From Pedococcus aerophilus (GTDB lineage Bacteria > Actinomycetota > Actinomycetes > Actinomycetales > Dermatophilaceae): a DNA stretch of 64,000 nucleotides. The notes under the pieces were generated by a model. That model was not told the DNA's origin and made no database searches. It worked only from the letters and a program-made list of their open reading frames with translations. A program made the position numbers and the translations under genes. Shown in pieces: positions 8,480 to 17,039 of this stretch (the first letter of the stretch is position 1; each line of letters opens with the position of its first letter). The stretch is from positions 118,526 through 182,525 of the forward strand of contig NZ_BAAARN010000002.1 in assembly GCF_039532215.1 (NCBI RefSeq). The letters run 5' to 3'.

Positions 8480-8623
8480 GCGCACCGCCGAACCCGCGCG
8501 ACGCGGACGTCCTCCACCTGCTGCACGAAGGAAACCAAGCTCCAAGGACCGCGGCCTCGTCCGCCACGTCGGCCACGAGAATCCCGTAGGTCGATTCGTC
8601 GGCGGGCAGGGCTCAGTGCCCGC

Positions 8624-10072
8624 TCACCCTGTGGCGGGCAGGGAGCCGGGCAGACTTCGCCGCTGTTCTGGTCGACTACTCCGGGTGCTGTCGTGAGCGC
8701 CGTCGTGTTCTCGGTTGCGGGACTCGTGCAGCGCCTGGTCGTAGGAGCCGATGGTCATGTCCCACTCGACCCAAGGCTTGCTGCCCGGTTCGTGACGGAC
8801 CTTCCCCGCGTACCGGTAGGTGTGCACGACCGTGTGGTGCGCCCGACACAACAACGCCGCATTGCCCAGGTCGGTCGGGCCACCATCGGCCCAGTGGACC
8901 AGGTGATGAGCATCAGACCAGGCCGCCGGCCTCGAGCACCCCGGGAACGTGCACCCACCATCACGCAGCCACAGATGGCGGATCTGGGCCCGGTCGAACA
9001 ACCTGCGCGCCATGCCTTGGTCCAGCACCTCCCCCGCCGTGCCGAGCACCACCGGCACGACCTGCGCATCACACGCAAGGCGCCGGACGACGCCCACGCT
9101 CAGGTCCTGACCCTGCAGCGTCATCCCCGCACCACGACACCGCTGCGCCAACACCTCCAACGGCACCGTCACCACCAGCGACGTCTTCGCCTGCCTCGGC
9201 ACCCCCTCCGGGGCGCCCACCGCCCGCACGACCAGGTCCAACAACGCATCCGCACGCCGCGCAGCCGGGGTCCGCACGTCCAGCTCCCCGGTGCCGGTGT
9301 CCCGGGCCGGCCTCGCCAACGCGTCGACCGCAGCATCCACGACCGCAGCACCCTCCTCGTCCAACATGAGCGTGTACCGCCACATCCCGACCGGACCCGG
9401 CCCCTTCACCAGCGACCGGTGCTCCCGCCGCACCTGCGCGTCCCGCTCCACCGACCCCTCGGACCGAGCCAGGTCGGCCGTGCGCCGCAACCCGGTCGCC
9501 AACGTCTTCTCATCCCACCCGCGATCACCCCGAGCCCCTCCCAGGAGCCCTGCCGTCGACTGCGCCAACCACCCCGGCTCGGCCAGACCACGGATCCCCC
9601 GGTGGAACCTGCACAGCTGCGCCGCCTTGGTCACCGACAAAGCGCCAGCACGGACCTCCGGCACAGGAGAAGACGCGTCCGAGACCGCATCGACGACGGC
9701 CTCGAGTCGAAGGTCCGGAGCCGTCGGGGCCTGCGTGGCCGCAAGCACCTGGGCGACCACCTCCGAGTCGAGCACGTCGCGGGTCGTCAGCGACGGCGCC
9801 ACGGCCCGGACCCAGTCGACCTGGCCCCAGCCCTGACCCGTGCCGAGCCCGCGCTCCTTGGCCTCGGCCAGCACGGCGACGAACTGCGCACGAGCTGCCG
9901 CCACGACCTCGCCGAGCACTCCGAGGGCCTCGGCCACATCCTCGTCCTCCAGCGTCCAGAGCCGGTCGACAGCAGCATGGGCCAGCACCTGTCGCGCCAC
10001 CGACGCACTCGTCACCACCGGACGGCCGAAGCCGTTGGCGGTGAGAGTCGCAACCCTCGGTGTGGACGTCAT
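8624..10072 (-). CDS. DUF222 / HNH endonuclease domain protein (13E12 family)
   Basis: 482 residues. The N-terminal ~300 residues are the helical DUF222 (13E12 repeat) domain common in multicopy actinobacterial proteins. The C-terminal HNH nuclease has DGGCTFPGCSRPAAWSDAHH, then HWADGG and NAALLCRAHHTVVH, giving the metal-binding Cys and His residues. The biological role is unknown; copies often behave as mobile or variable elements. The ATG sits 7 nt after a TAGCGT -10 box, so the mRNA is probably leaderless. Confidence 0.85.
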   Translation of the reverse strand: MTSTPRVATLTANGFGRPVVTSASVARQVLAHAAVDRLWTLEDEDVAEALGVLGEVVAAARAQFVAVLAEAKERGLGTGQGWGQVDWVRAVAPSLTTRDVLDSEVVAQVLAATQAPTAPDLRLEAVVDAVSDASSPVPEVRAGALSVTKAAQLCRFHRGIRGLAEPGWLAQSTAGLLGGARGDRGWDEKTLATGLRRTADLARSEGSVERDAQVRREHRSLVKGPGPVGMWRYTLMLDEEGAAVVDAAVDALARPARDTGTGELDVRTPAARRADALLDLVVRAVGAPEGVPRQAKTSLVVTVPLEVLAQRCRGAGMTLQGQDLSVGVVRRLACDAQVVPVVLGTAGEVLDQGMARRLFDRAQIRHLWLRDGGCTFPGCSRPAAWSDAHHLVHWADGGPTDLGNAALLCRAHHTVVHTYRYAGKVRHEPGSKPWVEWDMTIGSYDQALHESRNREHDGAHDSTRSSRPEQRRSLPGSLPATG

Positions 10073-10079
10073 ACGCAGA

Positions 10080-10085
10080 ACGCTA
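10080..10085 (-). promoter_or_regulatory. -10 box of the HNH gene (leaderless)
   Basis: TAGCGT on the minus strand ends 7 nt before the ATG, placing transcription start at or beside the start codon. Confidence 0.5.
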
Positions 10086-10233
10086 TCGGCGACCACCGAC
10101 AACGCCTCCGCACCAATCCACAGACCCAATCACGTTGCCCAGCAACGCAACTCAGCGAGAGGTACCCAGACAGGACGGACGTTGTCCGCCCTCCGCATCG
10201 CTGACGCCGGACCAGCACGAGCGCGCAATCTCG

Positions 10234-10263
10234 TTGCGCGCCATACCCCTCTCCACCTAGCGT
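10234..10263 (+). promoter_or_regulatory. Promoter of the two-domain VOC gene
   Basis: TTGCGC at 10234-10239 and TAGCGT at 10258-10263 are 18 bp apart, giving a leader of about 55-60 nt to the ATG at 10327. Confidence 0.45.
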
Positions 10264-10326
10264 CGAGGGACAGGTCGCGAGCTCTCGGCCCGACCACCGG
10301 CCAGACGATCGAGGGGTGCCGTTGCC

Positions 10327-11061
10327 ATGACGAGCAGGTTGACCGAGCTCTGCGTGGACGCCCACGACCCACTCCAGCTCGCCCGCTTCTGGGCCGGCGT
10401 CCTCGGGCGCCAGCTGTCCGACGCGCCGGGTGACGGCGTGGCGCTGCAGGCTGACGACGAGCCGGGCTTCCCCATCCGGTTCCTGCCCTCGGACCAGCCG
10501 AAGACGGGGCCGAACCAAGTGCACTTCGACCTGACCAGCACCTCGCTCGCGGACCAGCAGGCGATCGTGGCCCGGGCGCTGGAGCTCGGGGGGCGGCACC
10601 TCGACATCGGCCAGCTCCCCGAGGAGGGCCACGTGGTGCTGGCCGACCCGGAGGGGAACGAGTTCTGCGTCATCGAGCCGGGCAACAGCTTCCTCGCAGG
10701 CACCGCCACCATCGGGGCCCTGTCGTCGGACGGCTCGCAGGCCGTGGGGTACTTCTGGAGCAGGGCGATGGACTGGCCACTCGTGTGGGATCAGGACGAG
10801 GAGACGGCCATCCAGTCACCGCGAGGTGGTTCCAAGATCTCCTGGGGCGGACCGCCGGTGGCCGAGAAGCACGGGAAGAACCGCGTGCACTTCAACCTCC
10901 GCGCCACGGACGGTGACTCCGCGTCCGAGCTGGCGCGACTCGGCTCGCTCGGTGCGAGCACCGCCGGGACCGGCCAGTGCGGCGAGGGCTGGACCGCCAT
11001 GACCGATCCGGACGGCAACGAGTTCTGCCTGCGCGCCGAAACCTCTCGGCTCCCCGGGTAG
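10327..11061 (+). CDS. Two-domain VOC (glyoxalase-like) protein
   Basis: 244 residues with two consecutive vicinal-oxygen-chelate modules: residues ~5-120, ending with LADPEGNEFCVIEPG, and ~130-238, ending with MTDPDGNEFCLRAE. The paired DPxGNEFC motifs carry the usual metal-ligand Glu. Likely a small-molecule-binding or dioxygenase/resistance-type protein; the substrate is unknown. The stop codon lies inside the opposite-strand tRNA-Gln gene (12-base overlap). Confidence 0.85.
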   Translation: MTSRLTELCVDAHDPLQLARFWAGVLGRQLSDAPGDGVALQADDEPGFPIRFLPSDQPKTGPNQVHFDLTSTSLADQQAIVARALELGGRHLDIGQLPEEGHVVLADPEGNEFCVIEPGNSFLAGTATIGALSSDGSQAVGYFWSRAMDWPLVWDQDEETAIQSPRGGSKISWGGPPVAEKHGKNRVHFNLRATDGDSASELARLGSLGASTAGTGQCGEGWTAMTDPDGNEFCLRAETSRLPG

Positions 11062-11128
11062 GAATCGAACCTACGTCGCTTGTCCTGATTCAAAGTCAGG
11101 CGGGCCCTACCAGCAGACCAACCGGGGA
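11050..11128 (-). tRNA. tRNA-Gln (anticodon TTG)
   Basis: Folds as a cloverleaf: acceptor TCCCCGG/CCGGGGA with discriminator G, D-stem GGTC/GGCC, anticodon stem CCTGA/TCAGG around loop CTTTGAA, T-arm GTAGG-TTCGATT-CCTAC. The anticodon is UUG. The 3' CCA is not encoded. At 79 nt it is longer than a standard 72-74-nt tRNA because nine bases separate the anticodon and T stems. A TACCCT -10-like box lies at 11152-11157 upstream. Confidence 0.85.
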
Positions 11129-11291
11129 ACGCCCCGCGGAGGGACCTGCAAAGGGTAGCCAATCGCCGCCATTCCCCCGACCGCCCATCCGCCCGGGACG
11201 AGTCCGTGGCGAACCCGGGCTGCGCCCGCGACGATCCCGGGGAGCCGGCCGCACGCCATACGGGTCGGGCGGCACGCTCCCAGGAGGCATG

Positions 11292-11954
11292 ATGGAGCGT
11301 GTGAGCAACAGCCATGCCAAGCCCGCCTCCACGGCCGCGAAGTCGCGCATGACCGGCAAGCAGCGCCGTGAGCAGCTCATCGTCGTGGGCCGGAAGCTGT
11401 TCGCGGACAAGGGTTTCGAGGGGACGACGGTCGAGGAGATCGCAGCCAAGGCGAATGTCTCCAAGCCGGTGGTCTACGAGCACTTCGGGGGCAAGGAAGG
11501 CCTGTATGCCGTCGTCGTCGACCGTGAGATCGCTGCCCTCCTGGGCGGCATCACGGGCGCCCTGACCGCCGACCTCAACAGCCGCGAGACGCTGGAGCGC
11601 GCGGCGAGCGCCCTGCTCGACTACATCGAGAGCTCCACCGACGGGTTCCGGATCCTCGTGCGCGACAGCCCTCCCGGCCAGTCGACCGGGTCCTTCGCGA
11701 GCCTGATGTCCGACGTCGCCAGCCAGGTCGAGCACATCCTCGCTGCCGAGTTCAAGCGCCGGAAGCTCGACCCGAAGACCGCGCCCCTCTACGCCCAGAT
11801 GCTCGTCGGCATGGTCGCGCTCACCGGTCAGTGGTGGCTCGACTCGCGCAAGATGAAGAAGGCCGACGTGGCCGCCCACCTGGTCAACCTCGCCTGGAAC
11901 GGCCTGGCCAACCTCGAGGACAAGCCTGGGCTCGCCATCGCGCGCTCGACGTAG
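11292..11954 (+). CDS. TetR-family transcriptional regulator
   Basis: About 220 residues. The N-terminal HTH reads REQLIVVGRKLFADKGFEGT, then TVEEIAAKANVSKPVVYEHF, a classic TetR DNA-binding domain; the C-terminal ligand domain is all-helical and ends with a WWLDSRKMKKADVAAH segment typical of an actinobacterial TetR subgroup. AGGAGG at 11282-11287 supports ATG 11292 (ATG 11289 or GTG 11301 are alternatives). The ligand and targets are unknown. Confidence 0.85.
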   Translation: MERVSNSHAKPASTAAKSRMTGKQRREQLIVVGRKLFADKGFEGTTVEEIAAKANVSKPVVYEHFGGKEGLYAVVVDREIAALLGGITGALTADLNSRETLERAASALLDYIESSTDGFRILVRDSPPGQSTGSFASLMSDVASQVEHILAAEFKRRKLDPKTAPLYAQMLVGMVALTGQWWLDSRKMKKADVAAHLVNLAWNGLANLEDKPGLAIARST

Positions 11955-11963
11955 ACCAGACCC

Positions 11964-13157
11964 CTACACCTGCTGGAACTCCACCCGGTTGCCCACGGGG
12001 TCAGCCGTGTGGAACCGCCTGGTCCCGGGGATCGCCTCGTCCCAGGTGATGTCTCCGCCCCGGGCGGCAAGGGTGGCGGCAAGCGCGTCGACGTCGCGGA
12101 CCGCGATCGCCGGGTGTGCCTTCCGGGCCGGGGCGAATCCCTCCTCCACCCCGCAGTGCAGCTCGTGCGGCCCGACCCGGAACCACACCCCACCGCGGGC
12201 TGTGAGCGCAGGCGGCTTCGGGATCTCCGGCAGCCCGACCAGGTCGCCGTAGAACGCCCGCAGCGCGTCCTCACTACCGGCCGGGCACGCGACCTGGACG
12301 TGGTGCAGGCCCACGACGTGCGCACCTGCGTCCGGGGACGCCGCGGTGTCGCTGCGTCGGGCCACCGCGAACACCCGCCGGAACGCGAGGATCACGCCCA
12401 CCGGGGTGCGAGGGTATGCAGCGCGCAGCCTCGCGTCGTAGTCCGCCAGGAACGCTGCACGCTCGGCCTCGTCCGTGAGGGCTTCGAGGACGGGGCGCAG
12501 CCCCGTGCCCCGCACCCACTCGAGCACGGGGTTGTCCTGCTCCCCCGCCGGGTCGAGCACGTGCTGGTACGTGGTCTCCCACCCGTCGACCTCGCACCCG
12601 AAGGCGCCGAGCTCGACCACGTACCGCGCGGGGTCGTGGACCGCGAGACGGTTCAAGGCGGGCGAAAGCCGTTCTTTGGCAGGGTGGTTCGCGGCGGACT
12701 CGCGCATCAGGGCGTGCGAGGGCGCGTCGTTGTTGCCGGGCACCTGCATCGCGAACCACCCTCCCGGGGCCAGCGCCGAGACCCACCGCGCGACGAGGTC
12801 CAGGTGCCCCGGCACCCACTGGAGAGTCGCGTTGGTGACGATGACGTCGGGCGCTGCGCCCAGGGTCGCCACGTCCCAGGTGGCGACGTCCGCCTCGACC
12901 CACTCGACGCGGCCGTCGACGTCGAGCTCCCGCGCCGCCTTCAACATCTCCGGAGAGTGGTCCACCCCGACGATGCGCGCGTCCGGCCAGCGCTGCGCCA
13001 GCCCGAGGGTCAGGGGGCCGTTGCCGCAACCGAGGTCGACGACCAGCGCCGGCGAGGTCGCCCTGACCCGGGCGAGGAGGTCGTCGAACGGTCGCGACCG
13101 GTGGTCGGAGAACTTGGCGTACTGCGTCGGATCCCAGACGGTGCTCATGCCGACCAT
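11964..13157 (-). CDS. Trans-aconitate methyltransferase-like protein fused to a VOC domain
   Basis: 397 residues. Residues 1-260 form a SAM-dependent methyltransferase with VVDLGCGNGPLTLGLAQRWP (motif I) and the NATLQWVPGH segment characteristic of Tam, which methylates trans-aconitate. Residues ~275-397 form a VOC module ending DPVGNRVEFQQV. In known Tam proteins the methyltransferase stands alone, so this is a fusion. AGGAGG lies four bases before ATG 13157. It is divergent from a TamR-like MarR regulator across a perfect 18-bp palindrome. Confidence 0.8.
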   Translation of the reverse strand: MVGMSTVWDPTQYAKFSDHRSRPFDDLLARVRATSPALVVDLGCGNGPLTLGLAQRWPDARIVGVDHSPEMLKAARELDVDGRVEWVEADVATWDVATLGAAPDVIVTNATLQWVPGHLDLVARWVSALAPGGWFAMQVPGNNDAPSHALMRESAANHPAKERLSPALNRLAVHDPARYVVELGAFGCEVDGWETTYQHVLDPAGEQDNPVLEWVRGTGLRPVLEALTDEAERAAFLADYDARLRAAYPRTPVGVILAFRRVFAVARRSDTAASPDAGAHVVGLHHVQVACPAGSEDALRAFYGDLVGLPEIPKPPALTARGGVWFRVGPHELHCGVEEGFAPARKAHPAIAVRDVDALAATLAARGGDITWDEAIPGTRRFHTADPVGNRVEFQQV

Positions 13158-13170
13158 TCTGCCTCCTATT

Positions 13171-13188
13171 TATCTTGATATCAAGATA
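13171..13188. promoter_or_regulatory. TamR/MarR operator palindrome
   Basis: TATCTTGATATCAAGATA is a perfect 18-bp palindrome between the divergent methyltransferase-VOC and MarR-type genes. It covers the expected -35 position of the regulator promoter, whose -10 is TACAGT at 13201-13206, 7 nt before its ATG. The site should control both genes. Confidence 0.8.
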
Positions 13189-13213
13189 CTTGATGCGGGG
13201 TACAGTTCGGGGC

Positions 13214-13735
13214 ATGAGCCCCCGAGGTGCAGGACCCGTCGTGCCGCCGGCCGACGACGTGGACCGCATCGTCGAGGCGTGGCGCCGCGAGCGCCCCGAC
13301 CTCGACGTGGCCCCGCTCCAGGTGTTCTCCCGTGTCTCCCGGCTCGCCCGTCGCCTCGACCTCGACCGGGCCCAGGCCTTCGCCCAGCACCAGCTCGAGG
13401 GCTGGGAGTTCGACGTCCTGTCCGCCCTGCGACGGGCCGGCGACCCCTACGAGCTCTCGCCCGGCCAGCTCATCCGGCAGACCCTCGTCACCAGCGGCAC
13501 CATGACCAACCGCGTCGACCGGCTCGAGCGCCGCGGCCTCGTCGGTCGCAGCCCCGACCCCACCGACCGCCGCGGGGTCATCGTGCGGCTGACCCCCGAG
13601 GGGCAGCAGGCCGTCGATGCAGCGATGTCCGACCTGCTGGACCGCGAGCGCACCCTGCTCGCCGAGCTGTCGGGCCAAAACCACGAGGAGCTGGCGGCGA
13701 TGCTTCGCCGACTGCTCTCTCCCTTCGAGGTCTGA
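13214..13735 (+). CDS. TamR/PecS-like MarR-family regulator
   Basis: 173 residues. The extended N-terminal helix (VDRIVEAWRRERPDLDVAPL) precedes the winged helix (LIRQTLVTSGTMTNRVDRLE, wing RSPDPTDRRGVIVRLT), the architecture of PecS/HucR/TamR regulators. In Streptomyces, TamR regulates a divergent trans-aconitate methyltransferase gene; the divergent Tam-like gene and palindrome here match that arrangement. The -10 to ATG gap of 7 nt suggests a leaderless transcript. Ligand assignment (citrate/aconitate-type) is inference. Confidence 0.8.
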   Translation: MSPRGAGPVVPPADDVDRIVEAWRRERPDLDVAPLQVFSRVSRLARRLDLDRAQAFAQHQLEGWEFDVLSALRRAGDPYELSPGQLIRQTLVTSGTMTNRVDRLERRGLVGRSPDPTDRRGVIVRLTPEGQQAVDAAMSDLLDRERTLLAELSGQNHEELAAMLRRLLSPFEV

Positions 13736-13793
13736 GCCGGCCGGTCACCGAGGTCCGAGCTGCCGGCCACCGACATCTGTGCCGGCCGGTCAC
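13736..13793. repeat. Direct repeats between convergent genes
   Basis: GCCGGCCGGTCAC occurs at 13736-13748 and again at 13781-13793, with a third partial copy (GCCGGCCAC) between. The copies sit between convergent stop codons and can pair imperfectly, so they may act in termination. Confidence 0.4.
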
Positions 13794-14614
13794 GCCCCCG
13801 TGTAGTCGCCCTTGGTCCACGCCAGCACGGTGTCGGCCAACGGCGTCCAGTCAGGGTCGGCGTCGGTGCCGTCGTTGAGCATCCCCCACCCGTGGTCACG
13901 GGGTGTCGACACGAACTTCTTGACCTTCGCCGGTGCACTCTCGAAGGCCGCCTTCAGCTCAGCCGGCTGCACATCGGTGTCGCCCGGGGCGACTGCGAGC
14001 AGGAGCGGCAGCGTCGTCCGCGGAGCAGCGACAGCCGCGGTGTCGAGGCCCGGATAGCTGAACGGCCCCGACAGGTCGACCAGCGCGTCGGCACCCGACT
14101 GCTGCCCGACGGCCAGGGCGGTCACCCCGCCGAGCGAGGCACCCACGAGCGTCACCCTCGTCGCCCCCCGCGAGCGCGCCCAGTCGACGACGAGCCGCAC
14201 CTGCGCGGCCGGATCGATGGCGAGGCCGCCCGTGCAGCGCGAACGCCCCCACCCGCAGAGGTCGACGAGCACCGCGCGCACCCCGCGCTCGGCGGCCCAC
14301 GCCGCATACGCCGTCCACCCGCAGAACCCCACGGGGGTCGTCTGGTGCAGGTAGACGGCGACGACCGGCCCCTCCCCCAGGGTCGCGCCGGTCATCACGC
14401 TGCCGCCGGGATCGGCGATCTCCACCAGCTCGCCGCCGTCGACGGGCACCTTGCAGCGGTCGCTGACCGAGGTCGGCCCGGGGGTGGGCGTCGGGGTGGA
14501 CGGGCGTGCCGTGGCACCTTCGGACGGACCAGACCCACCGCACCCCGCGAGCAGGACCACCGCCAGCACACCTGCCGGCACACCTGCCCGCCTCGCCGCC
14601 CAGCGCTGTTTCAT
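13790..14614 (-). CDS. Alpha/beta-hydrolase lipoprotein
   Basis: 274 residues. Lipoprotein signal with Arg-rich start and lipobox LLAGC, then a Pro/Thr linker, then an alpha/beta-hydrolase fold: nucleophile elbow GASLGG, a plausible acid in APGDTDV and His in RDHGWG. Two further Cys pairs may make disulfides outside the membrane. The substrate is unknown (esterase/dienelactone-hydrolase-like). Its ATG abuts the PadR operator; the divergent PadR gene begins on the other side of that operator. Confidence 0.8.
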   Translation of the reverse strand: MKQRWAARRAGVPAGVLAVVLLAGCGGSGPSEGATARPSTPTPTPGPTSVSDRCKVPVDGGELVEIADPGGSVMTGATLGEGPVVAVYLHQTTPVGFCGWTAYAAWAAERGVRAVLVDLCGWGRSRCTGGLAIDPAAQVRLVVDWARSRGATRVTLVGASLGGVTALAVGQQSGADALVDLSGPFSYPGLDTAAVAAPRTTLPLLLAVAPGDTDVQPAELKAAFESAPAKVKKFVSTPRDHGWGMLNDGTDADPDWTPLADTVLAWTKGDYTGA

Positions 14615-14630
14615 ATGTCAACATTGACAT
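14615..14630. promoter_or_regulatory. PadR operator filling the whole intergenic gap
   Basis: ATGTCAACATTGACAT is a 7-2-7 inverted repeat that fits the PadR ATGT-N8-ACAT consensus exactly. It is the entire space between the divergent start codons at 14614 and 14631. Each strand contains a CAAnnT hexamer six bases from its start codon, so both genes could be leaderless with their -10 boxes inside the operator. Confidence 0.75.
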
Positions 14631-15197
14631 GTGCCCAGATCGCCGTCCACCCCCTCCGACCTCGGGTGCGCGATCCTCGGCCTCCTCGCGCGCGGGCCCC
14701 TCACGGGCTACGACCTCGCCCGCCGGATGCAGAAGCCGGTCGGCTATTTCTGGACCGCCACCCACAGCCAGATCTACCCCGAGCTCGCCCGCCTCGAACA
14801 CGCCGGGCTCCTCGAGCACGAGGTCATCGAGGGGCGCGGCCCCCGCCCCACCAAGCGGTATGCCGTGACACCCGCCGGTCTCGACACCCTCCGGGAGTGG
14901 GTGGCGGGTGAGCTGGAACCGCAGCCGGTGCGGGACCTCGAGACCCTGCGGCTGTGGTCGATCTGGCTGGTGGACCCCGACGCGGCCCGCGACCTGGTGC
15001 GACAGGCCCGCACCCGGCACTACGACACCCTCGCCGCCTACGAGACCGAGCTGGCGGAGCTCGTCGACCACCCGCGCGCGCAGGACCGGACCGACCCGTG
15101 GTTCGCGAGCCGGCTGACGCTCCAGGGCGGCGTCCTCACCCGCCGCGCCGCCGTCCAGTGGTGCGACTGGATGCTCGCCGAGCTCGACCGCGCCTGA
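14631..15197 (+). CDS. PadR-family transcriptional regulator
   Basis: 188 residues: N-terminal winged helix (LGCAILGLLARGPLTGYDLAR, then SQIYPELARLEHAGLLEHE and the GPRPTKRYAVTPAGLD wing) and a C-terminal helical dimerisation domain with the WxxWM ending (VQWCDWMLAELDRA). Start is GTG immediately after the operator; no ribosome site is possible in the gap. Likely represses the divergent lipoprotein hydrolase and itself. Confidence 0.88.
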   Translation: MPRSPSTPSDLGCAILGLLARGPLTGYDLARRMQKPVGYFWTATHSQIYPELARLEHAGLLEHEVIEGRGPRPTKRYAVTPAGLDTLREWVAGELEPQPVRDLETLRLWSIWLVDPDAARDLVRQARTRHYDTLAAYETELAELVDHPRAQDRTDPWFASRLTLQGGVLTRRAAVQWCDWMLAELDRA

Positions 15198-15206
15198 GGC
15201 GTCGGG

Positions 15207-17039
15207 TCAGCCGACGATCTCGGCGGCAGCCAGCCACTCCAGCTCGAGCGTCTCCCGCTCGTCGACGATCTCGCGCAGCTGGCTGTTGAGCTCGAGCACC
15301 TTGGCGTGGTCGGCGGCGGCCTCGGCCATCGCGAGGTGGATCTTGTCCTCGCGCTGCGCGAGCCGGGTCAGCTGCTTCTCGACCCGCGCCATGTCCTTGC
15401 GCGCCTCGCGCAGCTCCGCCGGGCTCGCACCCGCAGTGCCGGCCGCACCAGCGGTCGACGGCGTCGCATCGGCTCGCGCTGAGGCCGAAACTGCTTCTCT
15501 CGCAGCAGATTCGATCGCTGCGTGCCGCAGCTCGAGGTACTGGTCGACACCACCGGGCAGCTGGCGCAGCTTGCCGTCGCCGAGCAGCGCGACCTGGTGG
15601 TCGCAGGCGCGCTCGAGCAGGTACCGGTCGTGCGAGACGACGAGCAGGGTGCCGGCCCAGCCGTCGAGGACGTCCTCCAGCGAGGTCAGCGTCTCGATGT
15701 CGAGGTCGTTGGTCGGCTCGTCGAGGAGCAGCACGTTGGGCTCGTCCATGAGCAGGCGGGTCAGCTGGAGCCGACGCCGCTCCCCACCGGAGAGGTCGGA
15801 GACCCGGGTCTGCTGGCGACCGCCGGTGAACCCGAGCCGCGTGGCGAGCTGCGACGCCGAGATCTCCTTCGGCCCGAGCCGCACGTACTTGCGGACGTCC
15901 TCGATCGCCTCGATGACACGCCAGTCGGCATACCGCTCCAGCTCCCTGACCTCCTGCGAGAGGTAGGCCAGGCGCACCGTGATCCCCTGCTTGCGCTTGC
16001 CCGAGGCCAGCGGGAGCTGGCCGGCGATGGCACGCAGGAGCGTCGACTTGCCCGCGCCGTTGACGCCGACGATGCCGATCCGCTCGCCCGGAGCGAGGTG
16101 CCACGTCAGGCGGTCGAGCAGCACGCGGTCGCCGAGGGCGACGGTGGCGTCGATCAGGTCGACGACGTCCTTGCCGAGGCGGGTCGTCGCGAACCTCAGC
16201 AGCTCGACGTCGTCGCGCGGAGGCGGCTCGTCGGCGATGAGGGTGTTGGCCGCATCGATGCGGAACTTGGGCTTGGACGTCCGGGCCGGCGGGCCGCGGC
16301 GCAGCCAGGCGAGCTCCTTGCGGAGCAGGTTGTCGCGCCGCTCGGCGGTCACCTGCGCCATCCGCTCGCGCTCGGCCTTGGCGAGGACGTATGCCGCGTA
16401 GCCGCCCTCGAACGCGTTGACCGTCCCGTCGACGACCTCCCAGGTGTTGGTGGCGATCGCGTCGAGGAACCATCGGTCGTGGGTGATGGCGACGACGGCG
16501 TTGTCCGGCCGCGCCCGGTGCCGCACGAGGTGCTCGGCCAGCCACGCGACCCCCTCGACGTCGAGGTGGTTGGTCGGTTCGTCGAGGAACAGGACGGTCG
16601 GGTCCTGCACGAGCAGCCGCGCCAGCGCCAGGCGCCGACGCTCGCCACCGGACATCGGCCCGATCAGCGCGTCGAAGCCGCCGACCGACTGGGCGTCGAT
16701 GCCACCGAGCAGCCCGGTGAGGACGTCGCGGATGCGGGCGTCGCCGGCCCACACGTGCTCGGCGAGGTCGCCGAGGACGACCTCGCGGACCGTCGAGGAG
16801 GGGTCGAGGACGTCCTCCTGGGCGAGCACGCCGACGCTCGAGACGCCTGCGCGGGTCACCCGGCCCGAGTCGACCTCGCGGTGACCGGCCAGCACTCGCA
16901 GGAGGGTCGTCTTGCCACCGCCGTTGCGGCCGACGATGCCGATGCGGTCGCCGCCGAGCACGCCGAGGGAGACCTCGTCGAGCACCTGGGCGGTGCCGAG
17001 GGCCAGGGAGGCGCGCTCGACACTGATGAGGTTCGCCAT
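15207..17039 (-). CDS. ABC-F family ATPase (Uup/EttA-like)
   Basis: 610 residues with two soluble ABC domains and no transmembrane part. Walker A motifs GRNGGGKTT and GVNGAGKST, signatures SGGERRRLALARLL and SGGERRRLQLTRLL, Walker B ending LDEPTNHLD and LDEPTNDLD. A charged C-terminal coiled coil (LREARKDMARVEKQLTRLAQ onward) matches Uup-type proteins. ABC-F members act on the ribosome during translation; the exact subtype is not certain. ATG overlaps the ispE stop as TGATG, so it is coupled to ispE. Confidence 0.9.
   Translation of the reverse strand: MANLISVERASLALGTAQVLDEVSLGVLGGDRIGIVGRNGGGKTTLLRVLAGHREVDSGRVTRAGVSSVGVLAQEDVLDPSSTVREVVLGDLAEHVWAGDARIRDVLTGLLGGIDAQSVGGFDALIGPMSGGERRRLALARLLVQDPTVLFLDEPTNHLDVEGVAWLAEHLVRHRARPDNAVVAITHDRWFLDAIATNTWEVVDGTVNAFEGGYAAYVLAKAERERMAQVTAERRDNLLRKELAWLRRGPPARTSKPKFRIDAANTLIADEPPPRDDVELLRFATTRLGKDVVDLIDATVALGDRVLLDRLTWHLAPGERIGIVGVNGAGKSTLLRAIAGQLPLASGKRKQGITVRLAYLSQEVRELERYADWRVIEAIEDVRKYVRLGPKEISASQLATRLGFTGGRQQTRVSDLSGGERRRLQLTRLLMDEPNVLLLDEPTNDLDIETLTSLEDVLDGWAGTLLVVSHDRYLLERACDHQVALLGDGKLRQLPGGVDQYLELRHAAIESAAREAVSASARADATPSTAGAAGTAGASPAELREARKDMARVEKQLTRLAQREDKIHLAMAEAAADHAKVLELNSQLREIVDERETLELEWLAAAEIVG

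Noticed and set aside
8624-10072. Insertion sequence or intein around the HNH gene
   Set aside because: No terminal inverted repeats, target duplication or transposase were found; only the DUF222-HNH protein is supported.
13736-13793. Transposon ends formed by the GCCGGCCGGTCAC repeats
   Set aside because: Copies are direct, short, and only 45 bp apart with no gene between them.
13790-14614. Beta-lactamase or secreted lipase
   Set aside because: The lipobox and GASLGG elbow indicate a generic alpha/beta hydrolase; no beta-lactamase motifs are present.
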